A stretch of 64,000 nt of DNA from Ichthyophis bannanicus (Eukaryota > Chordata > Amphibia > Gymnophiona > Ichthyophiidae): contig CM066048.1 of assembly GCA_033557465.1 (NCBI GenBank), positions 15,476,305 through 15,540,304 of the forward strand. Direction: 5' to 3'. Of the stretch, positions 19,758 to 30,700 are shown piece by piece. Below the pieces are notes generated by a model. That model worked only from the letters and a program-made list of their open reading frames with translations. It was not told the DNA's origin and ran no database searches. A program made the position numbers and the translations under genes. The stretch's first letter is position 1. The number at the start of each line of letters is the position of its first letter.

Positions 19758-22700
19758 CCATGCACTCTCTGAATGTTGCTGGCGTCTCCTCTGCAATTTC
19801 CATTCCCTGCGCTCTCTGCATATTCCTTGAGTCACTTCTGTCAATTCCATCTCCTGCGCTCTCTGCATGTTGCTGACGTCTCTTCTGTCATTTCCATCTC
19901 CTGCGCTCTCTGCATGTTGCTGGCGTCTCTTCTGTTATTTCCATCTCCTGCACTCTCTGCATGTTGCTAGTCTCTTGTGTCATTTCCATCTCCTGCACTC
20001 TCTGCATGTTGCTGGTGTCTCTTCTGTCATTTCCATCTCCTGCGCTCTCTGCATGTTGCTGGAGTCTCTTCTGTCATTTCCATCTCCTGCGCTCTCTGCA
20101 TGTTGCTGGCGTCTCTTGTGTCATTTCCGTCACCTGCACTCTCTGCATGTTGCTGGTGTCTCTTCTGTCATTTCCATCTCCTGCGCTCTCTGCATGTTGC
20201 TGGCGTCTCTTGTGTCATTTCCGTCACCTGCGCTCTCTGCATGTTGCTGGAGTCTCTTGTGTCATTTCCATCTCCTGCGCTCTCTGCATGTTGCTGGCGT
20301 CTCTTGTGTCATTTCCATCTCCTGCGCTCTCTGCATGTTGCTGGTGTCTCTTGTGTCATTTCCATCTCCTGCGCTCTCTGCATGTTGCTGACGTCTCTTC
20401 TGTCATTTCCGTCTCCTGCACTCTCTGCATGTTGCTGGCGTCTCTTGTGTCATTTCCGTCACCTGCGCTCTCTGCATGTTGCTGGCGTCTCTTCTGTCAT
20501 TTCCATCTCCTGCGCTCTCTGCATGTTGCTGGTGTCTCTTGTGTCATTTCCGTCACCTGCGCTCTCTGCATGTTGCTAGTCTCTTGTGTCATTTCCATCT
20601 CCTGCGCTCTCTGCATGTTGCTGGCGTCTCTTGTGTCATTTCCGTCACCTGCGCTCTCTGCATGTTGCTGGCGTCTCTTCTGTCATTTCCATCTCCTGCG
20701 CTCTCTGCATGTTGCTGGCGTCTCTTGTGTCATTTCCGTCACCTGCGCTCTCTGCATGTTGCTGGAGTCTCTTGTGTCATTTCCATCTCCTGCGCTCTCT
20801 GCATGTTGCTGGCGTCTCTTCTGTCATTTCCCTCTCCTGCGCTCTCTGCATGTTGCTGGTGTCTCTTCTGTCATTTCCATCTCCTGCGCTCTCTGCATGT
20901 TGCTAGTCTCTTGTGTCATTTCCATCTCCTGCGCTCTCTGCATGTTGCTGGTGTCTCTTCTGTCTTTTCCATCTCCTGCACTCTCTGCATGTTGCTGGTG
21001 TCTCTTCTGTCTTTTCCATCTCCTGCACTCTCTGCATGTTGCTAGTCTCTTCTGTCTTTTCCATCTCCTGCGCTCTCTGCATGTTGCTGGCGTCTCTTCT
21101 GTCTTTTCCATCTCCTGCGCTCTCTGCATGTTGCTGGCGTCTCTTCTGTCTTTTCCATCTCCTGCGCTCTCTGCATGTTGCTAGTCTCTTCTGTCTTTTC
21201 CATCTCCTGCGCTCTCTGCATATTGCTGGCGTCTCTTCTGTCTTTTCCATCTCCTGCGCTCTCTGCATGTTGCTGGCGTCTCTTCTGTCATTTCCATCTC
21301 CTGCGCTCTCTGCATGTTGCTAGTCTCTTGTGTCATTTCCATCTCCTGCGCTCTCTGCATGTTGCTAGTCTCTTGTGTCATTTCCTTCTCCTGCACTCTC
21401 TGCATGTTGCTGGTGTCTCTTGTGTCTTTTCCATCTCCTGCGCTCTCTGCATGTTGCTGGTGTCTCTTGTGTCTTTTCCATCTCCTGCGCTCTCTGCATG
21501 TTGCTGGTGTCTCTTCTGTCTTTTCCATCTCCTGCACTCTCTGCATGTTGCTGGCGTCTCTTCTGTCATTTCCATCTCCTGCGCTCACTGCATGTTGCTG
21601 GTGTCTCTTCTGTCATTTCCATCTCCTGCGCTCTCTGCATGTTGCTAGTCTCTTCTGTCATTTCCATCTCCTGTGCTCTCTGCATGTTGCTGGCGTCTCT
21701 TTTGTCATTTCCATCTCCTGCGCTCTCTGCATGTTTATGGCGTCTCTTGTGTCATTTCCATCTCCTGTGCTCTCTGCATGTTGCTGGCGTCTCTTTTGTC
21801 ATTTCCATCTCCTGCGCTCTCTGCATGTTTATGGCGTCTCTTGTGTCATTTCCATCTCCTGTGCTCTCTGCATGTTGCTGGCGTCTCTTTTGTCATTTCC
21901 ATCTCCTGCGCTCTCTGCATGTTGCTGGCGTCTCTTGTGTCATTTCCATCTCCTGCACTCTCTGCATGTTGCTGGAGTCTCTTGTGTCATTTCCATCTCC
22001 TGCGCTCTCTGCATGTTGCTAGTCTCTTGTGTCATTTCCATCTCCTGCACTCTCTGCATGTTGCTGGTGTCTCTTCTGTCTTTTCCATCTCCTGCACTCT
22101 CTGCATGTTGCTAGTCTCTTGTGTCATTTCCATCTCCTGCACTCTCTGCATGTTGCTGGTGTCTCTTCTGTCATTTCCATCTCCTGCACTCTCTGCATGT
22201 TGCTAGTCTCTTGTGTCATTTCCATCTCCTGCGCTCTCTGCATGTTGCTGGTGTCTCTTCTGTCTTTTCCATCTCCTGCACTCTCTGCATGTTGCTAGTC
22301 TCTTGTGTCATTTCCATCTCCTGCACTCTCTGCATGTTGCTGGTGTCTCTTCTGTCATTTCCATCTCCTGCACTCTCTGCATGTTGCTGGTGTCTCTTCT
22401 GTCATTTCCATCTCCTGCGCTCTCTGCATGTTGCTGGTGTCTCTTGTGTCATTTCCATCTCCTGCATTCTCTGCATGTTGCTGGAGTCTCTTGTGTCATT
22501 TCCATCTCCTGCGCTCTCTGCATGTTGCTGGTGTCTCTTCTGTCATTTCCATCTCCTGCGCTCTCTGCATGTTGCTGGTGTCTCTTGTGTCATTTCCCTC
22601 TCCTGCGCTCTCTGCATGTTGCTGGTGTCTCTTCTGTCATTTCCATCTCCTGCGCTCTCTGCATGTTGCTAGTCTCTTCTGTCATTTCCATCTCCTGCGC

Positions 22701-24365
22701 TCTCTGCATGTTGCTGGTGTCTCTTCTGTCATTTCCATCTCCTGCGCTCTCTGCATGTTGCTGGTGTCTCTTCTGTCATTTCCATCTCCTGCGCTCTCTG
22801 CATGTTGCTGGAGTCTCTTGTGTCATTTCCATCTCCTGCGCTCTCTGCATGTTGCTAGTCTCTTCTGTCATTTCCATCTCCTGCGCTCTCTGCATGTTGC
22901 TGGTGTCTCTTCTGTCATTTCCATCTCCTGCACTCTCTGCATGTTGCTGGTGTCTCTTCTGTCATTTCCATCTCCTGCACTCTCTGCATGTTGCTGGGGT
23001 CTCTTGTGTCATTTCCATCTCCTGCACTCTCTGCATGTTGCTGGTGTCTCTTCTGTCATTTCCATCTCCTGCGCTCTCTGCATGTTGCTGGTGTCTCTTC
23101 TGTCATTTCCATCTCCTGCGCTCTCTGCATGTTGCTGGTGTCTCTTCTGTCATTTCCATCTCCTGCACTCTCTGCATGTTGCTGGCGTCTCTTGTGTCAT
23201 TTCCATCTCCTGCGCTCTCTGCATGTTGCTGGAGTCTCTTGTGTCATTTCCATCTCTTGCACTCTCTGCATGTTGCTGGTGTCTCTTGTGTCATTTCCAT
23301 CTCCTGCGCTCTCTGCATGTTGCTGGTGTCTCTTCTGTCATTTCCATCTCCTGCACTCTCTGCATGTTGCTGGTGTCTCTTCTGTCATTTCCATCTCCTG
23401 CGCTCTCTGCATGTTGCTGGTGTCTCTTCTGTCATTTCCATCTCCTGCGCTCTCTGCATGTTGCTGGTGTCTCTTCTGTCATTTCCATCTCCTGCACTCT
23501 CTGCATGTTGCTGGTGTCTCTTGTGTCATTTCCGTCACCTGCGCTCTCTGCATGTTGCTGGCGTCTCTTCTGTCATTTCCATCTCCTGCACTCTCTGCAT
23601 GTTGCTGGCGTCTCTTGTGTCATTTCCGTCACCTGCGCTCTCTGCATGTTGCTGGAGTCTCTTGTGTCATTTCCATCTCCTGCGCTCTCTGCATGTTTCT
23701 AGCGTCTCTTCTGTTATTTCTGTCTCTTCTGTTCTCTGCATGTTGCTAGTCTCTTGTGTCATTTCCATCTCCTGCGCTCTCTGCATGTTGCTGGCGTCTC
23801 TTTTGTCATTTCCGTCACCTGCACTCTCTGTATGTTTCTAGCGTCTCTTCTGTTATTTCTGTCTCTTCTGTTCTCTGCATGTTGCTGGTGTCTCTTGTGT
23901 CATTTCCATCTCCTGCGCTCTCTGCATGTTGCTGGTGTCTCTTGTGTCATTTCCATCTCCTGCGCTCTCTGCATGTTGCTGGTGTCTCTTGTGTCATTTC
24001 CATCTCCTGCACTCTCTGCATGTTGCTGGTGTCTCTTCTGTCATTTCCATCTCCTGCGCTCTCTGCATGTTTATGGCGTCTCTTCTGTCATTTCCATCTC
24101 CTGCACTCTCTGCATGTTGCTGGCGTCTCTTCTGTCATTTCCTTCTCCTGCACTCTCTGCATGTTGCTGGTGTCTCTTGTGTCATTTCCATCTCCTGCAC
24201 TCTCTGCATGTTGCTGCCGTCTCTTCTGTCATTTCCGTCACCTGCACTCTCTGCATGTTTCTAGTGTCTCTTCTGTTATTTCTGTCTCTTCTGTTCTCTG
24301 CATGTTGCTGGTGTCTCGTCTTGCATTTCCATCCCTTGCTGTCTCTGTATGTTGCTGGTGTCTTC
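19758..24365 (+). repeat. 47-bp minisatellite, about 98 copies
   Basis: Unit TCTCCTGCGCTCTCTGCATG plus TTGCTGGTGTCTCTTCTGTC plus ATTTCCA, 47 bp; a 45-bp variant has CTAGTCTC instead of CTGGTGTCTC. Variants mix freely (GCG/GCA, CTTCT/CTTGT, CCATCTCC/CCGTCACC), and a diverged end (23690-24365) carries GTTATTTCTGTCTCTTCTG. Since 47 is not a multiple of three, one open reading frame passes through all three phases, which explains overlapping ORFs of up to 542 codons. I consider none of them a gene. Confidence 0.95.
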
Positions 24366-25787
24366 TGTAGAGGTTTCAGCCTCTACGTTTTTTGCAGCCA
24401 CACACTGCCCTTCAGACCTGCCAAGCCACCAGGTTTTCAGAAGGATATAAGACAATTCCAGACTTTCTGTTTGGCCTCTTCCTTTCTTTCCCAGTGCATT
24501 GTGGAATTTCTAGTGCTGATGTTACATGGAAGAGGCAGGGACGCCACTAGTGTACTGCTTGATCTCTAATTCCTACCCCGCCCCCCTTCCTCCCAACACA
24601 CAAGTCCGGTGACCTCATGCTAGATGTAACAGAATGCACTAGGAAGCTGGGCCAGCCCAGTCCTTGTTTTACACCACACTGAATTGTCATTCTGATCTTA
24701 CTGGCTCTGCGATGAAATCAAAACTACACGTCCTTGCCTGCAATATGGCTAAACCAGGATTGGACCAGCCTGTGTGACTGTGATAACCCTCATTCCCTCC
24801 CTCCACCTCACCCCGGATACACAGTTTGCAGACTCAAGCCTTTATAACATTGTCTGCACTCTGGTGCAGTGGCTGATGAAGGTACAGTAACATAGGAGAT
24901 GAGAGCAGATAAAAAGAAGCATGCTCCTCCCCGATGATCCTGACATAAGAGGATAAGAGGACACCTCGTCTGCCACCATCCTAAACTAGGAAAGCAACAG
25001 GGAGGATGCGTTTGAGAGAGAGACAGAGAGAATGGTATAAGGTTCTGTTGCTCTTCTGAATTGTCCTAGGGCACAGCTGATAGGGCTGGTGCTCCAACTC
25101 TGTTAGCCAGTGTGCTGCAGAGACCAACACCCTATTTCCTGCTCTATGTAGCCCCTCCCCTCCAAGGCAAATCCTGCAGAGATCAAGAGGGGAGGGGGAA
25201 GACTAGCACAAATAGTGCAGAGAAGACTTACTCTGCTCCCTAATCTAGCCCCTCCCCTTTTGTTATTTCCAATGAGCTGATTAAAAAAAGAAAATATGTC
25301 CAGGATACATCCCAGTTGCCTGCCATAAAAGCTTCAGCTTGTAGGACACTGCTCCCTAAGCCCCTTCTGCTGTCTTCTTCCTTCCATCTCTGCCATCCTT
25401 GGTAGATGGATTTTAATGCAATCAGCATTAAAAAAACTTCCATATTATCCTGACTATAATTAACCTAAACATATAAGAAAAAAAAGAAAAAAACACTGAT
25501 CCTATCAGCAAGTCACATCTTTTGCTTGGACTAAAAGATAAGATCTTAAATGTGAAAGTTTTTTGAAAAGAATTCTTGAAGCACAGAAGGATGGTGTTCC
25601 AGATTGGAACTACAAATCCCTGCATGCAACAAGGCAAAACCAGAACCAGATCTGCCTGTTCAGTTGACCTAGGGGGGGGGGGGGGGTGAGCCACTGTAGA
25701 CAGTGTGTGCAGGCACTCCTAGTTCCTCAGGATGTTGATTGCTTCCGATTTATTATATGAAGGAGGAAAAGGAGCAAGCTGCGGGGA
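24366..25787. other. Unassigned sequence, expected to hold or precede MPZ exon 1
   Basis: I searched for a short signal-peptide exon ending in a GT donor with phase 1 and found none I would defend. About 24655-24785 shows AAACCAGGATTGGACCAG and CAGTCCTTGTTTTAC blocks, as in the foldback hAT-type repeats elsewhere. A G run lies at 25673-25686. Confidence 0.35.
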
Positions 25788-25989
25788 TAGGGTTACCAAC
25801 TGGCTCCAGATGCGCCCGACAGGCTTGATCCAGTCCTGGGTTTACCCCATTGCATGCAGGGACATGTAGTTCTGATTTCTCCATTGCACTCCATAAGAAA
25901 AACAAGACTACATGTCCCTGCATGCAATGGGGTAGACCCAGGACTGGATCAAGCTTGTCGGGCGCATCTGGAGCCAGTTGGCAACCCTA
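25788..25989. mobile_element. hAT-type MITE, near-perfect foldback
   Basis: Inverted arms of about 80 bp begin TAGGGTTACCAACTGGCTCC and end with the complement (GGAGCCAGTTGGCAACCCTA) around a short loop. A perfect 8-bp target duplication, TGCGGGGA, lies at 25780-25787 and 25990-25997. The 8-bp duplication and terminus fit hAT transposase mobilisation. No coding capacity. Confidence 0.85.
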
Positions 25990-26029
25990 TGCGGGGACCC
26001 AGTGTATGTACTGCATCCAGTGTTTACAG

Positions 26030-26182
26030 CAGGGGTGGCCAACTCTCTGGTCCTAGTGCACCATGATCCAGCCTGGTTTTCAGGATGACCCTAATGAATA
26101 TTCATGAGGTATATTTGCATCCACTGCCTTCCACTGTATGCAAATATATCTCATGCACCAGGGCCAGAGTTGGCCACCCCTG
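26030..26182. mobile_element. hAT-type MITE
   Basis: Termini CAGGGGTGGCCAACTCT and AGAGTTGGCCACCCCTG are exact inverted repeats. Flanks GTTTACAG and GTTTAGAG are an 8-bp duplication with one mismatch. The interior has the TGAATATTCATGAGG and TATGCAAATATATCTCATGC blocks also seen near 54.6, 55.4 and 56.2 kb. Confidence 0.8.
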
Positions 26183-26279
26183 GTTTAGAGTGAGGGAGAA
26201 GGAGATTGGTTGAATTAATTTTGACATTTCATCTCTCCTATCGTTCCCCTAAGAATTCTCTGTTTGTTCTGTTTGCCTG

Positions 26280-26385
26280 TCTTAGCAGATTGTGAGCTCT
26301 GTGGAGCAGGGACTGTCTCTTATGTGTAAGTGTATGTCTCGCATATAAATGCAAAACAGTAGTAGTCTACTTAGGCAATAAATCA
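26280..26385 (+). repeat. L2-type LINE 3' tail fragment
   Basis: Contains AGATTGTGAGCTCTGTGGAG then CAGGGACTGTCTCTTATGTG, the typical L2-clade 3' end, repeated with divergence at 27265-27330. Confidence 0.55.
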
Positions 26386-26975
26386 GTCCAAGGCAGATTA
26401 ATATTTCAGCAGTAAAAATCAGCAATAAAATGTGAAAAGTGCAATCAATACAGTCTCCTGTCTAATTGCTATATAAAATTATGCAGAATAAAAGTAGTAA
26501 TACCAAGACAAATCTACAAAGAACACTAACAATTAAGTAAGCAATAAATACAGTAACAATGCTCCTCAAAACAAACCGTTATCATAAAAAATAGCAATAT
26601 CTTTATATCCCAGACCACCTGAGTAACAAATCATTCAAGCCAAATCCAGCCTCCAGATTCAACTGACTATAAACCCATGACTTCAATCTTTCCTAAAGGT
26701 TCAGAGATCTGCCCCAACTTCAGGACAGAGATAATTCCAAACCAGCGGGGCTTGTCCTTGACTAGTATAATTTTGCAAGATGATGAGTCTGACCAGAAAG
26801 GGGAAGGAGAAGGACGAGAAAAAAGGAGCAGAGGAGGGAAGAAAGGAAGGTGAAGGGGGGGGGAGGGGTTGAGAGAAAAGTGAGTAGGGAATGGCCATTG
26901 GAAGAGTGATAGGAAGGGAGGAGGAAAGCAGAGAGACCGGAGGGCCAGAAGGGAGAGAGAGTTCCCCCCGCTTCT
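26386..26975. other. Unassigned upstream flank of MPZ exon 2
   Basis: A/T-rich to purine-rich sequence with a GAAGG/GGGGG tract at about 26800-26960. No gene or clear repeat boundary seen. Confidence 0.35.
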
Positions 26976-27365
26976 CTCTTCCACTTCAATCCTGGGATCA
27001 CGCTCCTCTGCGAGATCCCTTTTACCCGTTCCCTTCTCTCCACTGCCAACTCCAGACTTCGTTCATTCCATCTCACTGCTCCATATGCCTGGAACAAACT
27101 ACCTGAGTCCATGCATCAGACTCCTCAAGCCCTATTCAAATCCAGGCTAAAAACCCACCTCTTTGAAGCCGCTTTTTGGATCCTGGTGCTCCTCACTCTT
27201 GAACACTATTTATGTGTATTTTACCATACTCTAGTCCCCAGTTTTGTAATGTGTTTTGTCTTGATCAGATTGTAAACTCTGATGAGCAGGGACTGTGTCT
27301 TACATCTATATGTACAGTGCTGTGTATGCCTTGTAGTGCTATACAAAGATTAGTATTAGTAGCAG
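26976..27365 (+). mobile_element. L2-type LINE, C-terminal codons and 3' UTR
   Basis: A translated piece reads LRSFHLTAPYAWNKLPESMH then ALFKSRLKTHLFEAAF, the usual L2 ORF2 C-terminus. It is followed by the 3' tail GATCAGATTGTAAACTCTGA and GCAGGGACTGTGTCTTACAT ending in a TAGTATTAGTAG microsatellite. 5'-truncated. Confidence 0.75.
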
Positions 27366-27620
27366 ATGGCAGATCCCCAAGGTCTTGAACTCATGTTCCA
27401 GGATTCCTCTGGAGTCAGTCCAGTGCACTAAATACTGGAACCCTCCCTTTCCCTGGCCCAATTCGCTCTAGCTATTCATGATTGTCAAGAGATGGGATAT
27501 ACTGGTCTCCCCTGTTGTCGGGAGCACACACGAGGAATGCTGTAAGAGTTCTAAGCAGAGCTGTGACCTTGGACTGACCTTGAATTATGCTGCAGCCATA
27601 TTATGTTTGTGTCCCAACAG

Positions 27621-27787
27621 TGCTCTCTCCAGCCCTGGCAATTAAAGTGTACACCAGTCGAGAGGTCCACGGCACACTGGGATCACGGGTCACCCTCTCC
27701 TGCACCTTCTGGTCAGAAGAATGGATCTCAGATGACATCTCTGTGTCTTGGTACTATAGGCCCGAGAGCGGCAAGTCCAGTAATTCT
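27621..27787 (+). CDS. MPZ: MPZ exon 2
   Basis: 167 bp between acceptor CCCAACAG and donor GTAAGG. It begins in phase 1 inside the end of the signal peptide (LSPALA) and encodes [20 protein letters not shown], then [19 protein letters not shown], ending at SSNS. It carries the first Ig cysteine and the WSEEW tip involved in adhesion. Confidence 0.95.
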
Positions 27788-30700
27788 GTAAGGAACTGCT
27801 TTCCTGTCTCCACCTGACCTTATGGTTTTTGCCATATGTTGCATTATTTCTCTCTGTTTGAATCCCCAGCTCTGTCCTTGATTCTCCCCTGTGTGATCCT
27901 GAGGTGGTCACTATTTCTTTGTACCTTGTTTCTAATCCCAGCTCTGCCTGACATGCTGTGTAACACCAGGATGAGTTATTTTATCTACTTGTGCCTCAGT
28001 TGCATCTCTGCTCTAACTCTAGCTCTGCCTCTCTCTATGTGACACTGGGGCAACTTGCTTTCCCTCCCTGTGTCTCACTTTATTCTGCTAGATAATTGTA
28101 ATGTTGTTCTCTCATATATTTATTAAACAGGTTTTTTTATACTGCTTTATCATGATAGTCACAGCAGTTTACTTTGTAACTTAAACTTGGTCATGTACAT
28201 TAAACAGGGACACTGATAACTTCTGTTTTACTGAGGCAATGGAGGGTTAAGTGACTTGCCCAAGGTAACAGGGAGTGCTAGTGGGAATTGAACCATGGCC
28301 TCTTGGTTCCCAAACCAGTGCTCTAACCACTAGGCAACTCCTCTCATCCCCTCTTTGGAAACTTTCAGGCTATTCAGATGCTAGAAATATTCTGCCAGAC
28401 CGAGCCCCAATTTATCTGCATACATATTTATGAAATATTAGAATCATAACTCTTTTGAGAGTCTGCTTGCATGGAAGCACTGGTCTTGTTTATCAGCCCA
28501 GTCCCTTTTCTCATGTCTGCATCAATGCATGTTCCCCCCCATGCCTCTTTTTATCTCTAACTTTCTTCCACAGATATTCCACTACACCAAGGGACAGGCC
28601 TACATAGACAAGGGGATATTTAAGGAGCGCATAGAATGGGTGGGGAACCTGCGGAAGAAAGATGGTTCCATTGTGATTTATAACCTGGATGACACGGACA
28701 ATGGGACCTTCACCTGCGATGTAAAGAACCCACCTGACGCCGTGGGGAAGTCCTCCTCCGTCCAACTCTTTGTCTTTGAGAAAGGTGAGGAAGAAGGAGG
28801 GCTTTAGGATAGGGCAGGGGTCTCAAACTCAAATTGCTTTGAGGGCCAAATGAGGACTTGTAAAGTAACCCGGGGGCCGCATAAGACGCGGGGCCTCATT
28901 TGCATAAGGGACCTCATTTGCATAAATATTTGCATAATGTTACCATACACTAACTTTTAGTAAACATGCCTCTTTAATGAGTATGGATAAAGAAAGACTA
29001 AAAGATTTAGAAACAAGAAGACAATAATTAAACTGGGAACCCCAAAAGCCAAACTTGGAATGTACAACAACACTGTAGAAATAAAACTATAAATTAATTT
29101 CCTCTTGTACTAAACAAAGCGCAAACATTAATGATGCACATTTCCCAGAGCTGACATATTCCAGTTAATAAATTCAAAATAAAGAGATATTTTTCTACCT
29201 TTTGTGCATTTTTTTCAGTTGCAATTGTTCCAGCCACTTTCTTCTGGTTTCTTCATGTCTTCTGCTAACTCTCCATCGTCTGCTTCCATTTGCCCTTTCT
29301 TCTCTCCTAGTTTTTTTTCCATTCTCTCTCTACATCTGCTTTAACATACTAATCTTTCTCCTTTTTCTCTTTCCTCATTCCTATTTCATCCACTCAAATT
29401 TTACCCCTCCATCCTCAATCCCCACTTACTCTCACAATACCTGGCCAATTGTAGATTTGTCTTCTCTCCCAGACAAAATATTTTTCCCCTCTCCATTTCA
29501 CTTTCCCAGCTCCATCCCATTCTAATCCTCCCCCAACATCAGCTCCCTTCTAGTTCCAGCCCCACCCAGCATCCGCTCCCTTCTAGTCCCTGCATCAGTC
29601 CATTTCCAGTCCTATCCTAGCTCACCATCAGCCCATTTCCAATCCTAGCCCCCCATCAGCCCATTTCCAATCCTAGCTCCCTCCCCTCACAGCCCATTTC
29701 CATTCCAAGCCCCCCTCCCCATCAGCCATTTGCAGTTCAAGCCCCCTTCCACTCAGCCCATTTCCAGTCCTAGCAACCCCCCCAGCACATTACCAGTCCT
29801 AGACCCCCCATAGCCCATTACCTGTCATAACCCCCCTGCCAATAGCCCACTTCCAGCCCTAACCCCCATTACCCCATTTCAGTCAGCCCCTCCATAGCTC
29901 ATTACCAGTCCTAACTCCCCCCATCAGCCCACCTCCAGTCCTTCCTAACCCCCACCTGCCCATTTCCAGTCCTAGCCCCCACCATAGCCCATTTCCAGTC
30001 ATAACCCCCCCCTGCCAATAGCCCATTTCCAGTCCTACACCCCCCCTGCCAATAGCCCATTTCCAGTCATAACCCCCCCCCTGCCAATAGCCCATTTCCA
30101 GTCATAACCCCCCCTGCCAATAGCCCATTTCCAGTCATAACCCTCCTGCCAATAGCCCATTTCCAGTCATACCCCCCCCCCTGCCAATAGCCCATTTCCA
30201 GTCATACCCCCCCCCCCAGGTAAATAAAAAAAACAACCTGGCTTCTGCTGCTGGCTTCTGCTGCAGCAGAAAATCAGCTGTCCTGCGGCCCCTTTCCCTC
30301 TGCGCGAGAGCCCTGAGTGTGCTTCCTCTGCGGCATGCTTTTTAAGCCGCGAAGAGAGTATTTCCCTCTCGCGCGGCTTAAGCCTATTCACTTTTCAAGC
30401 CTCGCGAGAGGGAAATACTCCCTTCGCGGCTTGAAAAGCACGCCGCAGAGGAAGCACATTCAGGGCTCTCGCGCAGAGGGGAACGGGCCGCAGGACAGAG
30501 CAGCAGAAGCCAGTTTTTTATTTTTTTTAAATTGACCGTCGATTCTGCCGTTGCCACGGCAGCAACGGCAGCAGCAGAAGCCGTCGCGGGCCGCACAACC
30601 TTCTCCTGTGGGCCGCATGCGGCCCGCGGGCCGCGTGTTTGAGACCCCTGGGATAGGGTGACCAGCTTATGCCTTGTCATCTGGCCAGGCTGAGTCAGTC

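Larger units (their letters stand above)
28815..30650. mobile_element. Non-autonomous hAT transposon in MPZ intron 3
   Basis: Ends are CAGGGGTCTCAAAC and GTTTGAGACCCCTG, exact inverted repeats, next to sub-terminal GGGCCGC-rich sequence. A perfect 8-bp duplication, GGATAGGG, lies at 28807-28814 and 30651-30658. The 1836-bp interior has no transposase; it has an A/T-rich left part, a tandem array and a GC-rich palindrome. Confidence 0.9.

Noticed and set aside
22213..23841. 542-codon ORF and the many overlapping long ORFs
   Set aside because: Produced by the stop-free 47-bp minisatellite read through all frames; no start context, domain or unique sequence.
19758..24365. CRISPR-like direct repeats
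   Set aside because: Units are contiguous with no unique spacers and the context is a vertebrate genome.
24366..27620. MPZ exon 1 with signal peptide
   Set aside because: No ATG followed by a hydrophobic stretch and a phase-1 donor could be defended; the exon may be further upstream, beyond the minisatellite.
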